A stretch of DNA of 64,000 nt from Purpureocillium takamizusanense (GCF_022605165.1 NC_063073.1:2418001-2482000); one strand, 5' to 3'. Numbered from the stretch's first letter, positions 9,112 through 20,730 are shown. Notes: a model not told the origin generated them from the letters alone. Translations and numbers: made by a program.

Positions 9112-11595
9112 TGGAGGCTAATCATGGACGTGACATGATTTCCAGAAACATGCATGTGGCTGGGAACGCGTACGTACCTATAGACGTGACAGCGTCATAT
9201 TAGTCCTCGTTGCGCGCTTTTTTTATTTCAAAACGCTGACGAAGCCGACTGGCCTAGGCTGACGGGACCCGCGTATCGTCGGCCTGCACGGACTCTCCCT
9301 TCATGAGCTACTTCTTACTCACTGTTAATATCTTCAAGTCGCTCATGGAAGGCTTCGACGGTCATAGCGGTCTGCTTCGACGTGGCAAAGAAGCTATCAT
9401 TGAGCGGGGCTTGAGACTTGGTCTCACGTGGACCCGAGCCAGAGCATCGGCGAGGACAGACTATAGACCCCTCTTGAAGGCGTGCAAACCTGGATCGCAT
9501 GACCAACATGCCACTCTGCGGTACGGGTGACTTGTTGTTTTTTCTCACAAGACGTCCGACGTTCTGCCCAGAGAATGGCAAGAGCCACCGCTAAGCGCAT
9601 CCAAGATTTGACACAAGAGGCATTATACATGTTGTCTCCAGGGGTAGGGTCGAGTTTCGAGACTAATGTAGTTTACGTTTACTTCTTACTATTAGACAAT
9701 TCGCCACAACGTCCAACAGTCTGGACCTATGCGTGGAAACGCTGTCATTGCTCAAGGAACATTAGTCTCTCAATGGCCGCGCCTTTGCGGATGATGTGAG
9801 TAACTGTGAGTAGAGGTAATAAGGAATGGGACATTTGAAGACTCAAATATCTCTATTGCTCATTTTTGGGGTCATGGAGTTGAGCCACTTTTCGACGCTG
9901 AAAGAGCCCCCTCCCGTAACAGTGTGAATGGTGGAACCGTGACTTGGAACAACTGCGGCCGGCCAGTGCTCAACTCGGCCACTCGATGAAGTTGTTGCGA
10001 GCCACCAGGCGACGGTTCATGGGCAAGCAGATGGCGTCTGCTTGCGCGATGTTTCAAGACAGGGCTCTCGGGCCCAGCAACGTGTGGCTCCGCAGACAGT
10101 AGAAACGTCAGCGTGGCGGTTTGAGTTCGCAAGATGATCGGCCGGCCAAACTCAACAGCCACAAACCGAGGTAGCGCGAGAATCGGCGGGCCGAACCGAG
10201 CCCACTTGAGACGAGGCGACGACAATGGCCAGAAATCGATAACAAGAGCGTATAGGGGTACGACGAGTTGACTTGGATTGTGCCTGCGAGACGAGGTACG
10301 ATGCGCTGGCCGCCGTTTTTTAGCCGTGGCGGAGGCTTGAACGCACCGGGTCCTGGGCGGACAGACAGACACGCGGCGACGCCGGCTGAGCTGCAAGTGA
10401 GCAGACTCCGACGCACATGCATGGCATGGGTGTGTGGGCAATCTGTTTGGTCGGTCGGGCGTCTGAGCCACGAGGAGGAGGCGGGTGCATCGGCAGCGGG
10501 GCGGGCGTCTTGCCGACAGGACAGGCGGAGCAAACACCACACACAAAAGCGAAGGGATCGAATGCGGGTCCCGGCAAGGCGACTGATGACTGCGGCTCGC
10601 GGGTTCGCCTCGTCTGCTGGGGTCACGGGGCCGCATGTCTCTGACGGGGTGGTGGCCGTATGACCCTGTGTTCGTGCGTGTGTGTGTGGATAGGAGGGGA
10701 TAGGAGGGAGGTGGTGACCCGTTGCACCAGGGAGGCACAGCGGCGCCCGCCGACTGCTCCGCGTATCGGGATGGGGGGCAGCTACAGTAGACCTGTACCA
10801 CATTATAGTACCTTAGAGGTACTACCTGATGAGGGTATACGGCTTTGACTTTGCAGGTAAGGTACAGGTACCAACCTGGTCATACCCAAGCGCCGACCAA
10901 ATCGCCTTGGGGACAGCCCTGCCCGCCGTTCAGCGCCTCCTGACACTGAGGACGCCTGCCGCCGCCTCCGCCACAGCGTCCACTACTAATACTGTACTTC
11001 GTACTCTATGCTTCTCGACGCTTCCAAGGTCCTGCTGCAGCTGCTGCAGAGCCCGTGCAGTGCGGCGGTGCATCCGAGGCCAAGACTCTTGGGCCGTTGG
11101 CAGCCCGTGGAATGCGGCATCCATTGCTTGCTTGGCGGTGGGGGGGCTTTGTTCCTTTGTTCTCGCTATTTGCCGTCTGTATCGTATTGGTGAGACCACC
11201 TCTGCACAAAAGGCGCCCAACCTTGAAGAATCGCGGCGATGCACTCACAGGGACCGGGGGCACTGCGACAGGGCGGGAGAGAAGAAAAAAACCGACACCC
11301 CGCTGACGCTGCTGACGAACTGCCCCCAGCCAGCCCTATCAAGAGTCTTCCATCCGTCCCTTCCCTGGTTGCTTCCCTCTGCCCAGCGTGAGGCCCCCAA
11401 CAAGGTGCAGCAGTCTCGACAACCCCCCTCCCCACCATCCCCCTCCCCAGCCATCCCACTTCCATCTTTCTGTCGTCATCCTTCTCCCTCTCCTGTTTCA
11501 TCCACCGCTCAACCACCGCATAGACGTCCCTGCTCCAGACGAGGCGCAACCCGCTCGCCGACAACAGAGCCGACAGCTGCGACGTGCCCAGCGCC
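9112..11595. promoter_or_regulatory. Long intergenic stretch upstream of the DUF3824-type gene
   Basis: About 2.5 kb. It includes a G/C-rich island (about 9.9-10.8 kb) with overlapping antisense ORFs that show no family signal, a perfect 7-bp inverted repeat (AGTACCT/AGGTACT) at 10807-10823, and a long pyrimidine tract at about 11390-11520, typical of fungal promoters and leaders. I see no supportable gene. Confidence 0.4.
10807..10823. repeat. Perfect short inverted repeat AGTACCT-TAG-AGGTACT
   Basis: Seven-base arms around a three-base spacer. Related ACCTTAGGT and GGTAGTACC palindromes recur at about 61344-61405. It may be a protein-binding site or a drifting intergenic motif. Confidence 0.5.
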
Positions 11596-14500
11596 ATGAG
11601 TGACGTTCACAGGGGACACGCCTACGGCGGGCCCCGATCCTACCGCGATCGCGACAGCGACTCCGACGACGACCGCTATCGCAGCACCACCGTCACCCGC
11701 TACAAGGTCAACCCAGGCCGCGGAAGCGAACGCTTCGACCGGAGTGAAAGGGTCGAAGCAGACGACGACCGCCGCTCCCGCTTCTCAGCCCGCACCTCTG
11801 GCGACTTTCTCGATGAACGCCGCGGTCCTCTGTCGCCCTCAGACCGGCCTCGTTCCGCCTTTGAACCCGCTGGCGACCGCTCGCGCACCGTCTATTATGA
11901 GCGTGATGTCGAGCGCGATGCCCGCCGCGAGCCGGACCGCTCACGCGTGGCCGTCTTCGATGGCGACCGCGACTGGGACCGCCGATCTCATCACACACGC
12001 CACGACGATGAGATCAAGGTCGAGAAAAAGTTCGAGGAGCGCTTTGACGACGACCACGGCCATGAAGTAGAGCGCTACCGCAAGGAGACGGAATACTACT
12101 CCCAAGCCGACCCTCCCCCCGCTCCCGTCATCATCCGTCAGCAGGTCCCGGAACCTCAGAAAATCATCGTCCAAGAGGCGCCGCCCCCCGCGCCCATTGT
12201 CCTGCCTCGCCAACAGCCCGGCGTCGTCGTTGTGCGCGACCGGGAGCAGGACCGCGAAATGGTCCGCCGCGAGCGCGACCCGTACGATGAAGAGTACTAC
12301 TACCGCCATGAGCGGCGCGATATTGGCCCCTACCGAGGAGACCACGACTACTCAGTATCCCGATATGAGCGCCGGCGTAGAGATGATGATTACTATAGCG
12401 GCGACGACGACTACTATGTTCGCCGCACAGTCGTCCGTCGTGAGCGCAGCAGCAGCCCCCACCACCAGCACAAGCTACAGCTGGCCGAGGGCGCTCTCGC
12501 CGGCGCCGGTATCAGCGCTCTCATGTCCAGTCGTCGCGACGAGTACGGTGACCTGCCCGAGAACCGCGGCCGCAAGGTCATCGCCGGTGCTGCTCTCGGC
12601 GCTCTTGGGACTGAGGCCATTCGCCGCGCTCACAGTGCCTACGAGGATCGCTGGGGCGACGGGCGCGAGTCTCCCGACCATCATTCGAGGCTCAAAAAGG
12701 GCCTGGGCATCGCTGCAGTTGCCCTCGCCGCTGCCGGTGCTGCCAAGTATTATCAATCCAGTAAGGTGGAAAAGGAGGAGGCGCACCGCGGTCGCAGTCG
12801 CACGCGGGGCGGCTACCACTCCGACGAAGAGGAATATTACTCACGCTCCGTATCCCGCACCCGCTCCAAGTCCAAGAGCCGCCGGCGCAGCATCTCCACG
12901 GTCGCCAAAGCCGCGCTTGGGACCGCTGCCACAGCCGGCATCATCAAGCACTTCCGAGACAAGTCCAAGTCCAAGAGCCGCTCTCGCCACGGAAGCCGCT
13001 CGCGCAGCAAGTCCAAGCTCCGCCGCGGTGCCGAGATTGCGGGCGTCGCAGCGGCCGCCGGTGTTGCGAACAAGCTTTGGAAGAACCACAAGGAAAAGAA
13101 GGAGGCATCTCGAGAGCGGTCACGAGCCCGAAGTTTCAGCGACGACGAACGCGACTATCGCCGTCGGTCGCGCAGCAGAGGCTATAGCAGGGACAGGGGC
13201 ATGAGTCGCAGCCGGAGCAGGAGCAGGTCCATGGCCAGATCCCCTTACTCACCGACCGGGGCTGATCCTGAGCTAGGCTTGATTGAGTACGGACGCGACC
13301 CCCTACCGCCGTCCCAGAGGTCCGCATCGCGCGGTGGCTACGAATCAGGGGGTGATGATGGCCGTCGCAGGCGGCGCCGGCGTCGTGATCCATCCGTGTC
13401 CTCGTCTCCGTCGGATCAAGAGAGGAAGCGGAGCAGGAGTCGGCTGAGAAACATGGCGGCGGCTGGCGCGACCGCGTTCGGTATCAAGGAGTTCAAGGAC
13501 AGAAAGGACCAAGAGAAGCGCGAGCAGAGGTCAAGGGAGAGGAGGTCAAGGGAGAGAGATGATGCGAGAAGACGTGAGTGAATGGTGCTTCCACGCGTTG
13601 GCGGCTGATATACTAACGCAGGCAGGCGCAGGCTACGACGAAGATGAGCGTAGGAGACGTGACGACTACGCCGACGATCGCCACGGCCATCGCTCACAGT
13701 CTCCTCCGACTGCGTCTGGCGGCGCATACTATCCGCCATACCCGTCTACCCCGGGTCCGGCGGCGGGCGGCGGCCCTAACTACGCACCGTATCCTGACGC
13801 CGCTGGCAACCCTCCGCGGGAGTATCAGCCTTACATGCCGCAGGACTACATGGGATACGTCCCGCCGCCGCCGCCTGGCCCGCCACCCGCGCCCGAACCG
13901 GGCCTGGGCGGCACCTATCCGTCGCAAGGTCCTCCGGGTCCTCCGCCTTCCGGTCCGCCCGGCCCGCCGGGACCTCCACCACCTCCTGCCGGGCCACCGC
14001 CTCCTAGCGGCAATTACCCGCCAGACCATGTGAGTGACCTGTCCCGAGATCGAGGGAACCCCGCCTGGCACGCAGGAGAGGGTGCGTTAAGTCGTGCTTT
14101 TCGCGCTATAAATGGGGACGGGGGATCAGTAGCTGATACTCGAATAGATGGCATGAGGCCCGACCATCCGTACGCGGCCTCGTCGCCTAGGGATCCGCCG
14201 ACTGCATCCAAGTCGGTTTCCTTTATCCCTCTCTCCCCCAAAAGCTCGAAGACGATGGAGAGGCACAAGAAGGGGCAGGCGGCCTCCGCGGACGCATCTT
14301 CGGATGACGCCGACGAACACGATGCGGACGATGGTGACGAAGAAACCACTGCGCGGCCCAGTTTGCGTCGTCGCCGTTCCTCGGATCCCTCGTCCGATCG
14401 TCCAATCGTGCGTCGTGGCCATGGCCGGGACGCTGATGCCGACAACGACGTGGAGGATCTGCCAGATCGGTTCGATTCCCAGGGGCGGCCACTCAACGGG

Positions 14501-14812
14501 CGCTCAGCCACTCACGCACGGTGGACGACGCGCCAGGGAACCTTTGAGCGGCCAGCGCAACGCCCCGGTGGGTGGGACGTCAGAGGTGCGTGGCAGGTGA
14601 GCGGTACTGAGCAAGAGGCAGTGGACCGCCTGGTGCGCAACGTCACGGGCGCGCTTGGGGGGCAGCGCAGCTGGATGAGTGTCATTGGAGAGGTCATTGG
14701 CGGGGGTCTGCTACCACCGGCAGGCGGCGGCGCTCCCCATGATGGTGAGCGAAAGGACCGCGACCACGACGGAAATACAGACGAGGGACGGAGACGACGG
14801 CGGGGGAAGTGA
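11596..14812 (+). CDS. DUF3824-type Arg/Ser-rich protein with glycine-zipper helices
   Basis: The start is the ATG at 11596 (MSDVHRGH); the frame opens slightly earlier on a GTG. Exon 1 runs to 13573 and exon 2 starts at 13626 or 13632, giving about 1052-1054 aa. A further in-frame intron (14082-14147, 66 nt, CTGAT branch) is possible and would remove 22 residues. The N-terminal half is rich in D/R/Y. Several short Gly/Ala helices recur: LAEGALAGAG, GRKVIAGAALGALG, GLGIAAVALAAAGAAK, AALGTAATAGIIK and EIAGVAAAAGVANKLW, each followed by basic SR-type repeats. A Pro/Gly-rich stretch (about 13690-14030) follows. The end carries DLPDRFDSQGRPL and QEAVDRLVRNV, as I recall for these fungal proteins. 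The function of the family is unknown. Expression signals are not clear beyond the upstream pyrimidine tract. Confidence 0.82.
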
Positions 14813-15494
14813 CGATGACGCTTGGCGAGGGCGAATGTGAGATGAAGGCAAGCGGCAAGACAAGGTTACGACTGGCGACGGGGAGGACGCACGAAGTGAC
14901 GATGACGAAGTGACGATTTCCTCTTTACGATATGTCTTTTTTTTTCTCCTATTGCTTTGGGCGGGCGGTCGGTCGGTCGGGATCAAGATGGGGGATGAAC
15001 CATGTTGCTGCTGCTACGAGGACAAGGATGAAACGCCATGTTTTGAGATGAAGTAATGCAGGCTCTAGTAGATGGTACGATTCTAACAATGGTGATTTAC
15101 GTTGGTATATACATGTTCCTTGACATTATACATGGCGCACACACACGCACCTTTGAGTACCTACGCGGCCGACGTGACCTAACAGGGCGAAGGAAGAGAA
15201 AGGGTGAAGCCGAAGCCCGCAGATTGTTCAATCCCATGTGGTGGTATTCGTCTAAGCGCCTAGATCTGCTGCTACCGACTCCTATACGGAAGACGCACGG
15301 CCGTCGTACCTCGTACACTTATCGTCCCTCCCTCTCTCTACGCCTACCTACCTGCCTGCGCCAAGGTTTTCAAAAAGAAAATGCTTCCCCTTACACGGTA
15401 CAGGTTGCTCTTTTCTCAGGTACTACCTAACACAGCAAGACATCTCGCGGACTGGGTGCCTGTCGCTCTGTCTCTTTTTCTCTCATCATCATCA
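14813..15494. other. Convergent intergenic stretch
   Basis: About 680 bp between the 3' ends of the DUF3824-type gene and the DnaJ gene. It is G/A-rich near its left end and has AT-rich patches. No gene is seen. Confidence 0.4.
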
Positions 15495-16906
15495 TCATAA
15501 CTCGTCCCTCGCGGGCGGCGGCGGGGACAGCGGGGCCTCGGGCCTGCCGCTGTCGCGCAGCAGGTCGACGCCGCTCCGGGCGTGCCACTTGTCCCACAGG
15601 GCGGCAAAGTCGTCGCGCATGGCGGCGTCCATCTGGTCGGGCAGGACGACCTCGTAGGTGACGTAGAGGTTGCCGAACTCGGTCTTGTGGTAGACGCTGT
15701 CGCCGTCCTCGTGCCAGCGGGGCATGCCCTCGCCCGCGACGGTCTCGACGTGGCCCGGCTGGACCGACTGGCCGCGCGGGCGGCCGAGGCGGACGACGTG
15801 GGCGTCGAGGTGCGTGAGGTTGCGCGTCCAGCCGCCCATCCAGGCCTCGCGCAGGGAGAGCACCTCTGTCCAGTACAGGTCGTCGTCCTTGCGGCGGAAG
15901 TAGACGCCGTCGAGGCCGTCCGGGTTTTCGTCCTCAGAGGGGTCCTTCTCCGACAGGTTGACGATGAGGTCGCCGGCGACCCAGTCGGGGCTCGCGTCCG
16001 CCTCGTTCTCGTACACGACGCGCGAGTCGCGCGCCGCGCCGCGCTCGACCTTGAGCGTCACCGTGTTGAACTTGCGCTCGACGCGGGCGCCGCTGCACGT
16101 CGGGCACTTGTTGGCGATGGTCTTGCCGCGCCCGCCGCAGGCGTCGCAGCGCATCTGCATCTGCTGGAACATGCCCGGTGCGAGCTGCTGCTTGATGATG
16201 CGGACGCCGTGCCCGCCGCATACGCCGCACGTATCGACCTTGCCGTCGGCCGAGCCGCTGCCCTCGCACGTCTCGCAGATCTGCTGCCGCTCCCACTTGA
16301 ACTCGGTCGTCGCGCCGTTGTAGAAGTCGCGCAGCGAAATCTCCACGCGCACCTCGACGTTGTGCCCGCGCGGCTCACGGTGCGCGTGCCCAAAGTGCCC
16401 ATGCCCGCCGAAAAAGCGCGAGAAGAGGTCGAACGGGTCGTGGTGCCCGCCCTGCCCGCCGCCCTGCTGGTGCTGCTTCACGCCCTCGTGCCCCCGGGTG
16501 TCGTAGATGTGCCGCGTCTCCTGGTCGGACAGGACGTCGTAGGCCTCGGAAACCTGAACGAACTTTTCGTGTGCTGTCTCGTCGCCCCTACACAATCGAA
16601 GTTGTCAGTATAGTAGCACAACCGCGAAGGAGGAAAGAGAAGGGGAGAGGGGGGCTGGTTCGCGGATCGAGCCAGGGGTGGCGGCGTACGGGTTCTTGTC
16701 TGGGTGGAACTTTTTGGATAGTTGGCGATACGCCGACTTGAGTTGCCGTTCTGTCGCATCCTTTTCCACTCCCAGGACCTGTCACGGTCAGCATGGCATG
16801 CGGTAAAGCGCTCACGGGAGCGCCTCACCTTGTAGTAGTCCTCGGCGCAAAGCGCGAGCTGGGCGAGGCCAACAAGCAGCAGCAGACCGAGACTGTGAAG
16901 CAACAT
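15495..16906 (-). CDS. SCJ1: ER-luminal DnaJ co-chaperone (Scj1 type), three exons
   Basis: Exons are 16906-16829, 16778-16690 and 16587-15495, giving 419 aa. Exon 1 encodes a signal peptide (residues 1-21, leucine-rich, ending ALCAED). Exon 2 supplies the J-domain core, with HPD at 51-53 inside KKFHPDKNP. Exon 3 gives the rest of the J domain, a Gly/His-rich linker, four zinc-binding repeats ([32 protein letters not shown]) and the C-terminal peptide-binding domains. The last four residues are RDEL, a retrieval signal of the KDEL/HDEL type. Together these fit a type I Hsp40 acting with the ER Hsp70 BiP/Kar2. The gene diverges from the Prp2-type helicase gene; a CAGCGTG core at 17099-17105 could be an unfolded-protein-response element. 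Confidence 0.93.
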
Positions 16907-17514
16907 GGTGGCCGAGAGGCCCGCAAAGGGAACTGAAGGGACAAACAAGCAAGGGAAGACTAAGCAACCGAAGACGAGAAGAATAGAACTCGTTGCAGGG
17001 CAAAAAGGACGACGTGGCGGTTGGGAATGAGTGAGCGCGCGGCGGCCAGAGATGGGAATGCGCAGGAGAAACGTCAACGTCGGCAGCTTCTTAGTTACCA
17101 GCGTGTTAACTTACAGCGGATGGACCCTGCCCTGCCAACCCGCCCCGGGTGGCTGCCCTGGCGCGTGGCGGGCCACTTTCCACGATAAGCAAGTGGGGCG
17201 CTTTTTATCAGCCGCGCATGATTGGGTCGGATTAACCCTGCCTGCGTCAACTTTCTGGGACCTGCCGCCAAAGACCTGCCCGCGCCTGTCAATAGCAAGC
17301 GCAACAGGCACGCACCTTCTTCGCAGGCGGAAGGCACCCGCAGCCGACTTCGTCCTTTTCCGGAGAGCAATCAGCCGCCGCAGAATTTCCTTGTGGACTG
17401 CGAGGGTCAGTATCTGCTGCAGTACGACGGCAGACCTAGAAGCAGGTACGGCGTAGCCGTCGACAGACTGGCTGCTTCATCTCCCCCTCGCGCCTTGCAT
17501 CGACCGTCGCCGCC
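16907..17514. promoter_or_regulatory. Shared bidirectional promoter (SCJ1-like / PRP2-like)
   Basis: 608 bp between divergent starts. It contains CAGCGTG at 17099-17105, which matches the yeast UPRE core; this is about 190 bp upstream of the DnaJ ATG. A single 7-mer can occur by chance. No TATA box is evident. Confidence 0.5.
17099..17105. promoter_or_regulatory. Possible unfolded-protein-response element core
   Basis: The sequence CAGCGTG equals the Hac1/UPRE core known in yeast. It sits upstream of an ER chaperone gene whose family is UPR-induced in fungi, which raises its prior. The 7-mer alone is weak evidence. Confidence 0.35.
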
Positions 17515-20500
17515 ATGAGCTCCAAAAAGTATGCCTTCCTCCCGATGGACGACGGCGAGGTCGGCCCTGAAAAGGTCACCAAGGAGAAGAAACACAAGCA
17601 CCGGCCCCGCGACCGCGACCGAGAACGAGAACGAGAACGAGATAGAGACGACAAATCTTCCCGTTCGTCAAGGCCGAGGCGCGACCGTTCGCGCTCGAGA
17701 TCTCCCCGCTCGTCCTCCCATCGCCACGACAGCGGCCGCTCGAAAGGTTTCCGGCGGCGCGATGCAGAAGCGGACTTTGACGACCGCTGGGGTGACGAGC
17801 AACCGCCCTCGGACGAACCGGAAGCTCGGGACGATGACGACCCCCCCGACTTTGAAGAGTCGGCCAGCAAGAGAGTCAAGCTGAGCCACGACGAGCCTCG
17901 GGATGAGGACCTGTCAGACGGCGCCAAGGAGGAGCTTGCGCGTCAGAAAGACATCGAAGAGCGGGAGGCATTTGCGAAGCGACTCAGGGAAAAGGACGAG
18001 GGGCGATCAAAGAAGAACCACCGCGACGGCGAGGCGTCGTCGAGACAGCGGCTGGCCGACGATGCCAAGGCCAGGGACGCGGCGCTGCCTGACCTTCGAG
18101 AGCGCTCTCGGCAAGAATACCTCAAGAAGCGCGAGACGGAACGTCTGGCCTTGTTACGCAAGCAGGTCGCCGAGGAGACGGCCGAGCTGCGCAGCGGCAT
18201 GCGCCTGTCCGAAAAGGAAAAGGCAGAGTTTGCCAAGAACCGCGAGATCCTGCGGCTGGCCGAAGAGCGACTCAAGATTGACGATCACCGGGATGGCTAT
18301 GTGATGCCCGAAGACTACATCACAGAAAAGGGAAAGCTGGATCGGAAAAAGAAGGAGGAGGCGTTGTACAAGCGATACGTCGATCGCGACGAGTATGGCC
18401 AGGAAAAGTTCGTCACAGAGCACGAGGAGTGGGAGCGGGAGCAGACGGCCAAGGCCAAGGCCCAGGTCAAGATTGCGGAGAGGGTCAACGAAACCTACGA
18501 CTACGTCTTGGATGATGCGCAGTACATTCAGTGGAACCTTGACTCGAAGCTCGCCGGCGAGGGCAAGAACCTGGCCAAAACCAAGGAGCAAATGTTCCTC
18601 GATGCGCAGATCGAGGCCGCTGAGAAGAAGGCGCTGTCCATCCAGGAGACGCGCAAGAGTCTGCCCATCTACCAGTACCGCGACCAGTTCCTGGAAGCCC
18701 TGGAACAGTATCAGATCTTGGTCATCGTCGGCGAGACCGGTAGCGGTAAGACGACACAGCTGCCGCAGTACCTGCACGAGGCGGGATATACAAAGAAAGG
18801 CCTGAAGGTCGGCTGCACGCAGCCGCGACGAGTCGCCGCCATGAGTGTTGCCGCCCGCGTGGCCGACGAGGTGGGCGTCAAGGTGGGTAACGAGGTCGGC
18901 TACTCGATCCGTTTCGAGGACAACACGAGCGACAAGACGGTCCTCAAGTACATGACGGACGGTATGTTACTTCGAGAGTTCATGACGGAGCCGAATCTCG
19001 CGGGCTACTCGGCGCTCATGATCGACGAGGCGCACGAGCGGACGGTCCACACTGACATTCTCCTGGCCCTGGTCAAGGATCTCGCGCGCGAGAGGCCGGA
19101 CCTCAAACTGCTCATTTCGTCTGCGACCATGAATGCTACCAAGTTTTCCGAGTACTTTGATGACGCGCCCATCTTCAACATCCCTGGTCGACGTTACCCC
19201 GTCGACATATACTACACCCCGGCGCCGGAGGCCAACTACCTGGCGGCCGCCATCACGACCACCTTCCAGATCCACACAACACAGGGCAAGGGTGACATTC
19301 TCATTTTCCTTACTGGCCAAGACGAGATTGAGGCGGCCGAGTTGGAGATTTCCGAGACGGCGCGGAAGCTAGCTGGCCGCATCAAGGAGCTTGTCATCTG
19401 CCCCATCTACGCCAACCTTCCGTCTGAATTACAAGCAAAGATTTTCGAGCCAACCCCTGACGGTGCTCGCAAGGTCGTGCTCGCGACCAACATTGCCGAG
19501 ACGAGTTTGACAATCGACGGCATCGTCTACGTCATTGATCCCGGCTACGTCAAGGAGAACATCTATAACCCGGCAACGGGCATGTCGAACCTCGTCGCGG
19601 TGCCTTGCTCGCGTGCCTCAGCCAACCAGCGCAGCGGTCGCGCCGGGCGTGTCGGGCCCGGAAAGTGCTTCCGTCTGTACACCAAGTTCGCCTACATGAA
19701 CGAGATGGATGAGTCGACGACGCCCGAGATCCAGCGGACCAACCTGAACGGCGTGGTGCTGCAGCTCAAGTCGCTCGGCATCAACGAGCTGCTCGACTTT
19801 GAGTTCATGGACCCGCCGCCGACGGAGGCGCTCATCGGCGCGCTGAATCAGCTCTTTGCGCTGCAGGCACTGAACCACAAGGGCGAGATGACCAAGCTCG
19901 GCCGCCAGATGGCCGAGTTCCCGACGGACCCGATGCTGGCCAAGGCGGTGCTGGCGGCGGACAAGGAAGGTTGCGTGGACGAGGTGCTGTCCATTGTGTC
20001 GATGCTGGGTGAGGCGTCGGCGCTCTTCTTCCGGCCCAAGGACAAGAAGATTCACGCCGACAGCGCGCGCAACCGCTTTACGGTCAAGGATGGCGGCGAC
20101 CACGTTTCGCTCTTGAACGTCTGGAACCAGTGGGTCGACAGCGACTTCTCGCCGGTGTGGGCGCGGGAAAACTTTCTGCAACAGCGGTCCCTCACGCGCG
20201 CGCGCGATGTGCGCGATCAGCTGGCCAAGCTCTGCGAGCGCGTCGAGGTGGCGCCGTCGAGCTGCGGCGCATCCAACCTGCGGCCCATCAAGCGCGCCAT
20301 CACGGCGGGCTTCTTCCCCAACGCGGCGCGGCTGCAGAAGAGCGGCGACGGCTATCGCACCGTCAAGAACAACACGAGCGTGTGGATCCACCCGAGCAGC
20401 GTCCTCATGTCGGTCGACCCGCCCGAGAAGATGGTGGTGTACTTTGAGCTGGTGCAGACGACCAAGGAGTACATGCGTAGCGTGATGCCCATCGAGGCGC

Positions 20501-20586
20501 GCTGGCTGGCGGAGCTGGCGCCACACTTTCACAAACAAAAGGACATTGAAGCCATGGAGGACAAGAAGATGCCCAAGCAGAGGTGA
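17515..20586 (+). CDS. PRP2: DEAH-box RNA helicase, Prp2/DHX16 type (spliceosome activation)
   Basis: Intronless, 1023 aa. The N-terminal about 380 residues are charged, with RD/RE and SR repeats, then the conserved SIQETRKSLPIYQYRDQFL lead-in. Helicase motifs are complete: GETGSGKT (about residue 406), TQPRRVAA, DEAH (about 504-507), SAT (about 535), LTGQDEIE, ATNIAETSLTIDG and QRSGRAGR (about 705-712). The winged-helix, ratchet and OB-fold regions follow. The wording of the motif I/Ia region and the overall length match Prp2/Cdc28 rather than Prp16, Prp22 or Prp43; Prp22 would have an S1 domain, which is absent. It is expected to use ATP to remodel the activated spliceosome before the first splicing step. 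A pre-existing intron-rich gene set around it makes it a housekeeping gene. Confidence 0.94.
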   Translation: MSSKKYAFLPMDDGEVGPEKVTKEKKHKHRPRDRDRERERERDRDDKSSRSSRPRRDRSRSRSPRSSSHRHDSGRSKGFRRRDAEADFDDRWGDEQPPSDEPEARDDDDPPDFEESASKRVKLSHDEPRDEDLSDGAKEELARQKDIEEREAFAKRLREKDEGRSKKNHRDGEASSRQRLADDAKARDAALPDLRERSRQEYLKKRETERLALLRKQVAEETAELRSGMRLSEKEKAEFAKNREILRLAEERLKIDDHRDGYVMPEDYITEKGKLDRKKKEEALYKRYVDRDEYGQEKFVTEHEEWEREQTAKAKAQVKIAERVNETYDYVLDDAQYIQWNLDSKLAGEGKNLAKTKEQMFLDAQIEAAEKKALSIQETRKSLPIYQYRDQFLEALEQYQILVIVGETGSGKTTQLPQYLHEAGYTKKGLKVGCTQPRRVAAMSVAARVADEVGVKVGNEVGYSIRFEDNTSDKTVLKYMTDGMLLREFMTEPNLAGYSALMIDEAHERTVHTDILLALVKDLARERPDLKLLISSATMNATKFSEYFDDAPIFNIPGRRYPVDIYYTPAPEANYLAAAITTTFQIHTTQGKGDILIFLTGQDEIEAAELEISETARKLAGRIKELVICPIYANLPSELQAKIFEPTPDGARKVVLATNIAETSLTIDGIVYVIDPGYVKENIYNPATGMSNLVAVPCSRASANQRSGRAGRVGPGKCFRLYTKFAYMNEMDESTTPEIQRTNLNGVVLQLKSLGINELLDFEFMDPPPTEALIGALNQLFALQALNHKGEMTKLGRQMAEFPTDPMLAKAVLAADKEGCVDEVLSIVSMLGEASALFFRPKDKKIHADSARNRFTVKDGGDHVSLLNVWNQWVDSDFSPVWARENFLQQRSLTRARDVRDQLAKLCERVEVAPSSCGASNLRPIKRAITAGFFPNAARLQKSGDGYRTVKNNTSVWIHPSSVLMSVDPPEKMVVYFELVQTTKEYMRSVMPIEARWLAELAPHFHKQKDIEAMEDKKMPKQR

Positions 20587-20730
20587 TACCAAGCCGGGAA
20601 ATGCATTGGATCACGTAAAGACGCACAAGAAGTAGCTGCGGATGGATTTGACACATACTGGAGTCATGGGGAACGAGGAATGGCCCCCTGTCATGATGAT
20701 ATTCGAGGTTTACCCTACCAAATATAATGG

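Noticed and set aside
9872..10801. 309-codon minus-strand ORF, with further overlapping ORFs on both strands
   Set aside because: G/C-rich stretch where long ORFs arise by chance; composition is Pro/Arg/Ser-rich with no domain or splice pattern.
15582..16613. 343-codon plus-strand ORF
   Set aside because: Antisense shadow of the DnaJ gene.
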